Position numbers and translations under genes: made by a program. Below the pieces are notes generated by a model. The model searched no databases. It had not been told where the DNA came from and was given only the letters and a program-made list of their open reading frames with translations. DNA of 11,757 bases, from the NCBI GenBank assembly GCA_031265535.1, contig JAISCO010000189.1:1-11757 (forward strand). The letters are read 5' to 3'. The first letter of the stretch is position 1. Each line of letters opens with the position of its first letter. This document shows positions 1-6,225 of the stretch, in pieces. The DNA is from Spirochaetaceae bacterium (GTDB taxonomy: Bacteria > Spirochaetota > Spirochaetia > Treponematales > Breznakiellaceae).

Positions 1-348
1 GGAAGTCAGCGGTATTCTTGGCGAAAAGCCCAAATAGCGGTTGGCAACGAAGAACCCCGTGATAAAGGAAGCGTACTGCAAACTGCAAGTGATGGCATCA
101 TGATGATGAGCAACGATGAGGCGAACCGGATGATATACGAGGCCCGCCTCAAAGCCCAGCGTGACGAATACTCCCGTATGCAAGGTGCCATTCAGGAAGG
201 AGAGAAGAAAGGACGAGAAGAAGGAGAGAAGGAAGGACGAAAAGAACGAACGAACGAAGTCGCTCGAAGCTTGAAGTCCCTTGGGATTCCCGTTGAAACA
301 ATAGCCCGGTCAACGGGCCTTTCCCCCGATGAAATCGCCGCGTTGTAA
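1..348 (+). pseudogene. Decayed 3' end of an Rpn-family transposase/nuclease gene
   Basis: The gene runs off the left edge. From base 100 one frame encodes 82 residues with the tail typical of Rpn/PD-(D/E)XK transposase-like proteins: DEANRMIYEARLKAQRDE, then a charged run rich in KEG/REEG, then a helix-turn-helix-like end, VETIARSTGLSPDEIAAL. Upstream of base 100 the homologous sequence continues in another frame (bases 38-100: LATKNPVIKEAY, KLQVMAS). That frame carries an in-frame TAG at 35-37, and a frameshift lies in the ATGATGATG run near 98-108. The N-terminal nuclease domain is outside the window. The ATG at 100 therefore looks fortuitous, and the locus is a remnant rather than an 82-residue protein. 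Family members are mobile, multicopy recombination-promoting nucleases. The family call rests on the C-terminal pattern only. Upstream sequence is needed to see whether a nuclease core survives. Confidence 0.7.
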
Positions 349-825
349 GCTGGTGATGAGCTAATATAGTCGCCTCCTATAAAACGTCAACCAGAAAATA
401 GCCTTTATTCGCAATTTTACTTTTAGAAAATTTATGGTAAAAATGAGCAATGAAGGAAGATCCGCCGGTAGGCGGGAGCCGGGGTAACGGAAAACCCGCG
501 TAAGCGGGGTTGTAGTTAGCGGCCTTTAAACATTTATAGGCAACAGTAAGTTTTTTGGGGCCTACGCCATGCTGCCTTACCCAAGCACACGCTCACTAAG
601 AGAGCGTGCCGTTTTGGGCGGGGGTGCGACTATGAGGCAGTTGCAAACTTGTTTGCACGTTTGCCGATGATGCGGGGAAACAGCGCCCCCTCCTGAATTG
701 AAAAATTAGACACAAATTACGCGAATTAATGCAAATTACCAGTATGGAAGTAAGCCCTTGACCGCCGCTATCAATTTGAACGCATCTCCGCCCCCAGCGA
801 GGGGCAAACAAGTTTGCGGCGGCAA

Positions 826-940
826 AACGCTAACGCGGAGCGTATGTAAACCCGCTGGCGGGCGCGTATGCCAATCGCCGTTGCCGGACCCTAAGGCATG
901 GAGTAAAGCCCGCTTTGGGTATGCCGGCGCGTAGCGCATG
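826..940 (-). repeat. Dispersed GC-rich ~103-bp repeat, inverted copy
   Basis: Read on the minus strand, this stretch contains the landmarks of the tandem repeats at 11181-11590 in the same family: GCATACCCAAAGCGGGCTTT, GGCATACGCGCCCGCCAG, then CGGGTTTACATACGCTCCGC and GTTAGC. The order shows that it spans the junction between two repeat units. The central CCCGCTGGCGGG (851-862) can form a short hairpin. It is one of three locations of this repeat in the window and the only one in this orientation. Confidence 0.75.
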
Positions 941-1009
941 TGCCTCCATGGCAAATGGGGGTTGAAAGAGTTTGGGCGAAGTGATAGGCTTAAATATCTT
1001 CCATTGCGG

Positions 1010-1033
1010 ACTTGCGATTATAAAATCGCAAGT
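1010..1033 (+). promoter_or_regulatory. Perfect hairpin in the rpsB 5' leader
   Basis: Arms ACTTGCGAT (1010-1018) and ATCGCAAGT (1025-1033) are perfectly complementary over 9 bp around a TATAAA loop. The hairpin lies 77 nt upstream of the chosen rpsB start and would be in the 5' leader if transcription starts upstream. In other bacteria S2 represses its own rpsB-tsf mRNA through the leader. That this hairpin plays such a part is only an inference. It could equally be one more of the small palindromes scattered through the window. Confidence 0.35.
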
Positions 1034-1099
1034 CTTACGCGATGAGTACCATGTAAGGCTCCGAAACAGGACAGAATTTGCTGCGCTTGTGACGGAAAC

Positions 1100-1112
1100 G
1101 GAGGAGTTTGTG
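1100..1112 (+). promoter_or_regulatory. Ribosome binding site that decides the rpsB start
   Basis: GGAGG (1100-1104) lies 5 nt before GTG at 1110 and about 20 nt before the ATG at 1125. The spacing favours the GTG. This gives an N-terminus of the form (M)TVVTMKSLLESG, which is how I recall treponemal S2 proteins beginning. Confidence 0.7.
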
Positions 1113-1997
1113 ACGGTAGTTACAATGAAAAGCCTGCTTGAATCGGGAGTACACTTCGGTCATCAGGTAAAACGTTGGGATCCGCGGATGAAAAAATACA
1201 TCTTTGCGGAACGTAATGGCATCCACATCATTGATTTGCAAAAAACAATTCAATCAAGCAAAGAAGCGTACAACGCGGTACGCAAGGCGATAGCGGCTAA
1301 AAAGACCGTGCTGTTTGTGGGTACAAAAAAGCAGGCTCAGCAGGCTATACAGAAAGAAGCGGAGCGTTGCGGTATGTTTTATGTCAATAACCGCTGGCTC
1401 GGCGGCATGTTGACCAATTTTTCCACAATAAAAAAATCCCTTTTACGGCTTAAAAAACTTGAAAAGATGGAAATTGACGGCACATTTTCAAATCTCACCA
1501 AAAAAGAGATCGCCGCGCTCGGCAAGGAGCGGGAGAAACTGCAAAAAAACCTTGGCGGCATCAAAGAAATGAAGGAATTACCCGGCATTCTTTTTGTCGT
1601 TGACACGCGAAAAGAGGCAATCGCTGTTGCTGAGGCGCGCCGTATCGGCATCCCAATCGTGGCGATAGTCGATACAAACTGTAATCCCGAAGGAATTGAC
1701 TACCCGATACCGGGCAATGACGATGCCATCCGCGCGATAACCCTATTCACTCAAATAATAGCCAACGCGGTTGTAGACGAGGATAACGAGGCAGGACTGC
1801 GTATCGTTGAAGGCGGCAGCGAGGACGGGCTTGAAAGCGTTGTTACGGACGCTTCCATAAAAGAAGAAGACACGGAGATTGATATAGAGCATTATCAAAT
1901 GAAAGAAGAAGATGTTATCCCTCCCCCTGTCAGTTATGACGATGATTTGCCTGTCGATGTTGATAAGGTTTACAAAGAAAGTGAAGAAAGTGATTAA
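1110..1997 (+). CDS. rpsB: 30S ribosomal protein S2
   Basis: S2 is a small-subunit protein needed for late 30S assembly and for S1 binding near the mRNA exit. The 295-residue product shows the family throughout: SGVHFGHQVKRWDPRMKKYI near the N-terminus, NNRWLGGMLTNFSTI around residues 91-105, NLGGIKEM in the middle and PEGIDYPIPGNDDAIRAI around 193-210. After about residue 222 comes an acidic, proline-containing tail ending in KVYKESEESD, longer than in E. coli S2 (about 240 residues). I recall similar tails in treponemal S2. The open frame continues upstream to 972, but those 46 extra residues do not resemble S2, and a well-placed GGAGG selects the GTG at 1110. It is first in the rpsB-tsf-frr-uppS-cdsA cluster. 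A weak hairpin just after its stop could reduce read-through into tsf. Confidence 0.97.
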   Translation: MTVVTMKSLLESGVHFGHQVKRWDPRMKKYIFAERNGIHIIDLQKTIQSSKEAYNAVRKAIAAKKTVLFVGTKKQAQQAIQKEAERCGMFYVNNRWLGGMLTNFSTIKKSLLRLKKLEKMEIDGTFSNLTKKEIAALGKEREKLQKNLGGIKEMKELPGILFVVDTRKEAIAVAEARRIGIPIVAIVDTNCNPEGIDYPIPGNDDAIRAITLFTQIIANAVVDEDNEAGLRIVEGGSEDGLESVVTDASIKEEDTEIDIEHYQMKEEDVIPPPVSYDDDLPVDVDKVYKESEESD

Positions 1998-2022
1998 GGG
2001 ATGGGACGAACATCCCATTTTT
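1998..2022 (+). terminator. Weak terminator or attenuator between rpsB and tsf
   Basis: GGGATG (1998-2003) and CATCCC (2011-2016) form a 6-bp stem with a 7-nt loop directly after the rpsB stop, followed by A and five T. The stem is short, so partial termination is more likely than complete. A second GC arm pair, GGCGCG (2023-2028) and CGCGCC (2043-2048), follows. Confidence 0.45.
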
Positions 2023-2059
2023 GGCGCGGGTGTTCAATCTCGCGCGCCCCTAAAAGAAA

Positions 2060-2081
2060 AATTGATTTTCAATTGATTTTC
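2060..2081 (+). repeat. 11-bp tandem duplication before the tsf ribosome binding site
   Basis: AATTGATTTTC occurs twice in direct succession (2060-2070 and 2071-2081), immediately before the tsf Shine-Dalgarno AGAGGAG (2082-2088), which is 7 nt from the ATG. It gives an AT-rich, probably unstructured landing zone for ribosomes. Confidence 0.8.
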
Positions 2082-2095
2082 AGAGGAGATAAAAT

Positions 2096-2944
2096 ATGGC
2101 TGTAACTGCCGCCGATGTTAAGAAACTCCGCGACGCGACCGGCGTAGGTCCCGCGGAATGTAAGAAGGCGCTTACCGAAACAGATGGGGATTTTGACAAG
2201 GCTGTCAAGATATTAAAAGAAAAAGGACTTGCCGCCGCCGCAAAACGCGCCGACCGCGCCACCAATCAGGGGCGCATAACGGTAAAAGTAAAAGACGGCG
2301 CCGCCGTTTTGGTGGAACTTGCCACCGAGACGGATTTTGTCGCCCGTAATCCGGATTTTATAGCGCTGGGCGAGACTATAGCGGACAAGATACTAAATGA
2401 AGGCTATGCGGAAACAGATGAACGGCTAAACGTCATGGTAAATGATTTGGCGACATCAATACGCGAAAATATGAGCCTTAAACGTATTAAACTAATCAAA
2501 GCCGCCGAAAATCAGCATCTTGCCGCGTATGTTCACGGCGACGGCGCTATAGGCGTGGTTGTACTTGTTTCCGCCGATAAGCCGAAAGTATTTGATGGTG
2601 AAGACGCCAAAACGTTTGTATTCAGCCTGGCTATGCATATAGCCGCCTTTAACCCGCTGGCTATCAGCTCAGATGATGTGGAGCCTTCCATGATCAAGGA
2701 GCAGGTGGAACTATTCCGTAAGCAGATGGAGCAGGATGAAAAGCTGAAAGACAAACCGGAAAAAGTTTTAGACGGAATTTTGAAGGGAAAAGTAAACAAA
2801 TATCTTGCCGATATTTGCCTTCTCGATCAGAACTATATAAAGAATGATAAAATTACTGTAAAACAGGCGCTTGCCGACGAAGGAAAACGCTTGGGGGCTG
2901 TATTAAAAATAGAGCGGTACATTAATTTTAGGGTTGGCGCATAG
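2096..2944 (+). CDS. tsf: Translation elongation factor Ts
   Basis: EF-Ts is the cytosolic nucleotide exchange factor that releases GDP from EF-Tu. The 282 residues begin with the UBA-like N-terminal module (AADVKKLRDATGVGPAECKKAL) and carry the EF-Tu contact motif TDFV at residues 79-82, followed by RNPDF. The core has two repeated halves with EL-type and AYVHGDGAIGV motifs, and the C-terminus (KITVKQALADEGKRLG) is typical. Length is normal for the family. The ATG at 2096 has an excellent AGAGGAG 7 nt upstream. It follows rpsB by 98 nt, the usual pairing. In many bacteria pyrH comes next; here frr follows directly after a strong hairpin, an order I recall from treponemes. Confidence 0.98.
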   Translation: MAVTAADVKKLRDATGVGPAECKKALTETDGDFDKAVKILKEKGLAAAAKRADRATNQGRITVKVKDGAAVLVELATETDFVARNPDFIALGETIADKILNEGYAETDERLNVMVNDLATSIRENMSLKRIKLIKAAENQHLAAYVHGDGAIGVVVLVSADKPKVFDGEDAKTFVFSLAMHIAAFNPLAISSDDVEPSMIKEQVELFRKQMEQDEKLKDKPEKVLDGILKGKVNKYLADICLLDQNYIKNDKITVKQALADEGKRLGAVLKIERYINFRVGA

Positions 2945-2945
2945 G

Positions 2946-2982
2946 CGTTTGTTGCGCTTCGCGCAACAAACGGCCATTTTTT
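2946..2982 (+). terminator. Rho-independent terminator after tsf
   Basis: Arms CGTTTGTTGCGC (2946-2957) and GCGCAACAAACG (2961-2972) form a perfect 12-bp stem with a TTC loop. Four bases later comes TTTTTT (2977-2982). The spacing between stem and T run is slightly long, so read-through into frr 15 nt downstream is possible. The perfect symmetry also fits the small palindrome family seen elsewhere in the window. Confidence 0.7.
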
Positions 2983-2997
2983 ACGTGAGGTAGTTTT

Positions 2998-3552
2998 ATG
3001 GATGATGTGTTAAAAAGATATGAAGACAAAATGAAAAAAACTCTTGCGGCTATGGAAGATGGTTTTGCGGGCCTGCGTACGGGCCGCGCGTCAGCCGCGC
3101 TGTTCGATAAAATCCGTGTTGACGCCTATGGCGGGAAATCGCCGCTTAAAGAGGTGGCTAACATCTCGATCCCTGAGGCGCGGCTTGTCGTGATACAACC
3201 TTGGGACAAAGCCCTGCTCGGCGAGGTAGAAAAAGCTATCCGCGTGTCTGAACTTTCGCTCAACCCGGCCAACGACGGTAAATTGATACGCATCAGCATA
3301 CCGCCGCTTACAGGCGACAGGCGCAAAGAACTTGTCAAGCAGGCAAAAACACAGGCGGAACAGGCGCGTGTTTCGGTTCGCAACATAAGGCGGGACGGCA
3401 ATGACGAATTAAAAAAACTGCTTAAAGACAGCGGTATAACCGAAGACGAGGAGAGCAAAACCTCCACAGAACTGCAAAAATTAACCGACCGTTACATCGG
3501 CCTTATCGATAAGTCTGTCAAAGATAAAGAAAAAGAGATAATGGAAGTGTAA
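2998..3552 (+). CDS. frr: Ribosome recycling factor
   Basis: RRF works with EF-G to split the post-termination ribosome so subunits can be reused. The 184 residues match the usual length (about 185). Family landmarks are visible: FAGLRTGRASAALFDKIRVDAYG near residues 23-45, VIQPWDKALLGEVEKAI, LNPANDGKLIRISIPPLTGDRRKELVK around 97-120, and VSVRNIRRDGNDELKKL, which fits the long three-helix bundle arm. The ATG at 2998 is preceded by GTGAGGTAG at suitable distance. It lies 53 nt downstream of tsf with a hairpin between them, so it may be expressed both by read-through and from its own signal. uppS follows 17 nt later. Confidence 0.98.
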   Translation: MDDVLKRYEDKMKKTLAAMEDGFAGLRTGRASAALFDKIRVDAYGGKSPLKEVANISIPEARLVVIQPWDKALLGEVEKAIRVSELSLNPANDGKLIRISIPPLTGDRRKELVKQAKTQAEQARVSVRNIRRDGNDELKKLLKDSGITEDEESKTSTELQKLTDRYIGLIDKSVKDKEKEIMEV

Positions 3553-3569
3553 ACGGAAGCGTTGAGGCG

Positions 3570-4319
3570 ATGAAAAGTGAAAAACTAAACGAAGCGCTTC
3601 CGTGTCATGTCGGTATTATCATGGATGGCAACGGCAGGTGGGCGGCAAAACGCGGGATTACGCGGACGGGCGGGCATACGGAGGGCTTGAAAACCGCTCG
3701 CCGTATCGTTGAGACGGCGAGTAATCGCGGTATACGTTACTTGACGCTGTTTGTGTTTTCCACCGAAAACTGGAAACGCGCCGCGCTGGAAGTTGATTTT
3801 ATCATGTCTCTTGTCAAGCAACATCTGGTGCGGGAACTTGATTTTTACCGCAAAAATAACCTCAGAATACGGCATACCGGCGACGTAACAGGTCTTGCGC
3901 CGGATATTATCGCTGAAATTGACGAGGCGCGCGCCGATACAAAAGATTTTAACGGTATGCAGGTAATTCTTGCCCTGAACTATGGCGGGCGGGACGCGAT
4001 CATTCGCGCCGCACGGCGTTTTTTACTACAGCCGCTCAATAACTCCTGTGCCGAAGCCGCGTCGGCGTTGAATGAAGACGAACTCAGCCGTAACATGGAC
4101 AACCCCGACGTGCCGGACCCCGACCTGATAATACGGACCGCGGGAGAATTCCGCACAAGTAATTTTTTGTTGTGGGAAGCGGCTTACGCGGAATACTTTA
4201 TAACGGACAAGTTTTGGCCGGATTTTTCGACAGAAGATTTTGACGCGGCCCTTGCCGCCTACGCGGCAAGGGAACGGCGTTTTGGCGCAAACGCCAAAAT
4301 TGGCGCGGGTAGACGGTGA
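3570..4319 (+). CDS. uppS: Undecaprenyl diphosphate synthase (cis-prenyltransferase)
   Basis: The enzyme adds isopentenyl units in cis to farnesyl diphosphate to make the C55 lipid carrier for peptidoglycan and other envelope polymers. The 249 residues show HVGIIMDGNGRWA with the Mg-binding Asp19, then TLFVFSTENWKR (residues 59-70), LALNYGGRDAI, and DPDLIIRTAGEFRTSNFLLW (183-202) with the diphosphate-binding arginines and serine. The usual R-x-SNF segment reads FRTSNF. The C-terminus FGANAKIGAGRR is encoded by a perfect 8-bp inverted repeat (TTTTGGCG, 4280-4287, with CGCCAAAA, 4292-4299), which looks like an added tail. Its TGA overlaps the GTG of cdsA in GTGA, implying translational coupling of two membrane lipid enzymes. 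Confidence 0.97.
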   Translation: MKSEKLNEALPCHVGIIMDGNGRWAAKRGITRTGGHTEGLKTARRIVETASNRGIRYLTLFVFSTENWKRAALEVDFIMSLVKQHLVRELDFYRKNNLRIRHTGDVTGLAPDIIAEIDEARADTKDFNGMQVILALNYGGRDAIIRAARRFLLQPLNNSCAEAASALNEDELSRNMDNPDVPDPDLIIRTAGEFRTSNFLLWEAAYAEYFITDKFWPDFSTEDFDAALAAYAARERRFGANAKIGAGRR

Positions 4320-5191
4320 AAAAGCTTGTTGAACGCCTCCTGATTTTCTTTATCGGAATCCCGTCATGTATTGCGGTAGTGGTTTTTTTGCCGCAGCAGA
4401 ATCATCTTGCGGTCAACCTACTTGTAATAATTTTTTGCGTCTTGGGCGCGATAGAGCTTTCAGATATGTTAAAAAAGAAAGGGCTGACTATTTCGCGTCT
4501 GGAAGCTGGAATCTTAGGCTCTATCGCGCCGGTCGGGATGACGCTTCTTGTCAGCTTCGGCGTCGATACATTTATAATGCCCGCCTTAATCCTGACGGGC
4601 GCGGGCTGGCTTCTTGTATCCGGAGTCTTTGTTTCCGCAAACAGGCAGGATACTGCCGAAACTAAACTTGACAACGCGCTTAACCGTGTGGCGGCGGGTT
4701 TTGCGCTGCTGTTCTATCCATCGTCTTTTCTAAGCTGGATCATCCTAATGAACAGGCTTTCACATTCGTCAATTCTGATCATCGCGTTCCTTTGCGTAGT
4801 TTTTGCCAACGATTCGCTTGCGTGGGCGGCGGGAATGTTATTCGGTAAAGGTAACCGGGGCATCTTTGCCGTGAGCCCGAACAAGAGTCTCGTGGGCTTT
4901 ATCACGGGAATCGCGGCGTCAATCGGGGTGGGGCTCGCCCTTGCCGCGTTGCTGCCCCATGTGTTCATTTCGGCGCGTTTTCCTCCGCTTGTTTCCGGCT
5001 TAATACTCGGACTCCTTACCGGAACCGCGGCCATGCTTGGCGACCTTGCCGAATCCGCCCTGAAACGAAGCGCCGCCGTCAAAGACTCAGGCTGCCTGAT
5101 TCCGGGCCGCGGCGGCATACTTGATTCTATCGATTCGCTCGCCCTTTCCGCTCCAGTTTTCTACATGGTATACAGGCTTTTGTTTGTGTAG
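4316..5191 (+). CDS. cdsA: Phosphatidate cytidylyltransferase (CDP-diglyceride synthetase)
   Basis: This integral membrane enzyme makes CDP-diacylglycerol from CTP and phosphatidic acid, the branch point of phospholipid synthesis. The 291-residue protein has several hydrophobic segments starting with LLIFFIGIPSCIAVVVFL, a conserved FANDSLAWAAGMLFGKG region, and the CTP-transferase signature near the C-terminus at residues 247-273. That signature holds SALKRSAAVKD followed by IPGRGGILDSID. Compared with the general signature, the His of GHGG is Arg and the DR before the final Asp is DS. I recall this variant in treponemes, so it probably does not mean loss of function. The start is GTG overlapping the uppS stop. 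In the related treponemal cluster dxr would be expected next; here the gene is followed directly by T10-G14 and repeats, so the cluster is cut. Confidence 0.95.
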   Translation: MKKLVERLLIFFIGIPSCIAVVVFLPQQNHLAVNLLVIIFCVLGAIELSDMLKKKGLTISRLEAGILGSIAPVGMTLLVSFGVDTFIMPALILTGAGWLLVSGVFVSANRQDTAETKLDNALNRVAAGFALLFYPSSFLSWIILMNRLSHSSILIIAFLCVVFANDSLAWAAGMLFGKGNRGIFAVSPNKSLVGFITGIAASIGVGLALAALLPHVFISARFPPLVSGLILGLLTGTAAMLGDLAESALKRSAAVKDSGCLIPGRGGILDSIDSLALSAPVFYMVYRLLFV

Positions 5192-5201
5192 TTTTTTTTT
5201 T

Positions 5202-5538
5202 GGGGGGGGGGGGGGTCTCACGAGAAGGAAGAAGGATGAGGTAAGAAGGAACAATGAACAATTAGGAGTGAACAATTACTTCGTACTTCTTCCTTTTTAC
5301 TTGAATAAGCGGTTAACTGCCGTCCTTTATCTTTTTTGCTTGTGGGGGGGGGGGGGGCACGAGAAGGAAGAAGGATGAGGTAAGAGGTAGGAAGTAACAC
5401 AGGTAAAAAGGATAAGGTAAGAAGGAACAATGAACAATTAGGAACAATGAAAGATTTTTTACTTCGTACTTCTTCCTTTTTACTTGAATAAGCGGTTGAC
5501 TGCCATCCCTTATCTTTTTTGCTTGGGGGGGGGGGGGG
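5202..5538. repeat. Two direct repeat units bounded by three G14 tracts
   Basis: Runs of exactly 14 G occupy 5202-5215, 5344-5357 and 5525-5538; the first is preceded by ten T (5192-5201). Between them lie two versions of one unit (142 and 181 bp from G run to G run). Each starts CACGAGAAGGAAGAAGGATG, continues as a purine-rich strand, then ends with ACTTCGTACTTCTTCC, TACTTGAATAAGCGGTT and TATCTTTTTTGCTT. The right-hand segments (5278-5343 and 5461-5524) differ at only a few bases, while the purine part of unit 2 has about 40 bp more. AAGGAAGAAG early in the unit is complementary to CTTCTTCCTT late in it. The block fills the spacer between convergent cdsA and hisB and holds no credible gene. 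Confidence 0.9.
5222..5277 (+). repeat. Heptamer-phased purine array, unit 1
   Basis: Written in sevens the sequence reads GAGAAGG, AAGAAGG, ATGAGGT, AAGAAGG, AACAATG, AACAATT, AGGAGTG, AACAATT. A similar, longer array lies at about 5362-5455 in unit 2. Period seven is kept although the words drift, as in the short tandem repeats known from cyanobacterial intergenic DNA. Confidence 0.75.
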
Positions 5539-5567
5539 ATATTATACCTTGTTTTTACAAAAGCCGG

Positions 5568-6206
5568 CTACACGATATACACGGGCGGCGGCAGACTTCC
5601 TTTTGTTGACGGGATGCTGCCCGCGGCGCGGGAGTCCGGCTCGCAGGCTTCGCGCAGGGCGCGGGCGGCGGCTTTGAATACGGCTTCTATCTTGTGATGA
5701 TCGCTTCGTCCCCGCAAAATGTCGATATGCAGAGTACACGCCGCCGCTCCGGTAAAGCCTTGCCAAAAATCCGCGATAGTGTCCGTCTGGAACGGCGCAA
5801 ACTTGCCGCTTGTTTCAGCGGAAACAAGCGGGATGCCGGATATTCCGCCTTCAAAACAGAGGAAGGGCCTGCCGGAAAGATCGACGGCGGCGCGGACAAG
5901 AGTTTCGTCCATCGGGTACAGACAACTGCCAACACGCCGTATCCCTTTTTTGTCCGCCAGAGCCTTTGCAAAAGTCTGCCCCAAAACTATGCCTGTGTCT
6001 TCAACAAGGTGATGCTGGTCAACGCAAAGGTCGCCGCAGGCCCTAATTTCAATGTCAAAGAGCCCGTGCTTTGCGAACGTTTCTATCATGTGCCGCAAAA
6101 AACCAATCGGATAATCAAGTTTTACAATGCCTGTTCCGTCAAGGTTCAGGCGGATAAAGATTTCCGTTTCCAGTGTTTTTCTTTCAAGTTCCGCAATCCT
6201 GCTCAT
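5568..6206 (-). CDS. hisB: Imidazoleglycerol-phosphate dehydratase
   Basis: The enzyme performs the sixth step of histidine synthesis, dehydrating imidazoleglycerol phosphate with manganese. The monofunctional 212-residue product has the paired metal motifs DQHHLVEDTGI (His65, His66, Glu69) and RSDHHKIEAVFKA (His170, His171, Glu174). It also has ERKTLETEI at the N-terminus and IPSTKG near the C-terminus, followed by an extra SLPPPVYIV. The usual FxDHM segment reads FLRHM (residues 36-40), with Arg where Asp is common. The frame is open 12 codons further upstream, but ATG at 6206 has AGGGG 7 nt before it and gives the family N-terminus. It is the last gene of luxS-hisG-ogg-hisB, 19 nt after ogg. 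No clear terminator is visible between its stop and the third G14 tract. Confidence 0.95.
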   Translation of the reverse strand: MSRIAELERKTLETEIFIRLNLDGTGIVKLDYPIGFLRHMIETFAKHGLFDIEIRACGDLCVDQHHLVEDTGIVLGQTFAKALADKKGIRRVGSCLYPMDETLVRAAVDLSGRPFLCFEGGISGIPLVSAETSGKFAPFQTDTIADFWQGFTGAAACTLHIDILRGRSDHHKIEAVFKAAARALREACEPDSRAAGSIPSTKGSLPPPVYIV

Positions 6207-6225
6207 GGTATGCCCCTGTATGCCC

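Larger units (their letters stand above)
349..1109. other. Gene-free region upstream of rpsB with small inverted repeats
   Basis: No credible gene is visible in these 760 bp; the ORFs here are short and antisense or repeat-derived. Visible contents: a CCCGC/GCGGG hairpin at 495-508 with four T on its minus-strand side; a 7-bp hairpin at 588-594/602-608 (arms CACGCTC and GAGCGTG); two near-identical palindromes GCAAACTTGTTTGC (about 644-657) and GCAAACAAGTTTGC (about 805-818); and an AT-rich run of three similar 9-10-mers at 711-738 (CACAAATTA, CGCGAATTA, ATGCAAATTA). An inverted copy of the dispersed ~103-bp repeat follows and is listed separately. A weak TTGAAA (962-967) with TAGGCT 17 nt later is the best promoter guess for rpsB, but it is not convincing. 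Confidence 0.5.

Noticed and set aside
972..1109. 46-residue N-terminal extension of S2
   Set aside because: It does not resemble S2, and GGAGG at 1100-1104 is placed for the GTG at 1110.
5192..5201. T10 run after cdsA as a terminator
   Set aside because: No stem-loop precedes it; the run seems to belong to the G14 repeat junction.
5121..5430. ORFs of 62-85 codons across the G14 units
   Set aside because: They consist of poly-Gly/poly-Pro from the G tracts plus heptamer translation and are not real genes.
5539..5550. TATAAT on the minus strand beside the third G14 tract
   Set aside because: No -35 or extended -10, and it would fire into the hisB 3' spacer away from any gene.
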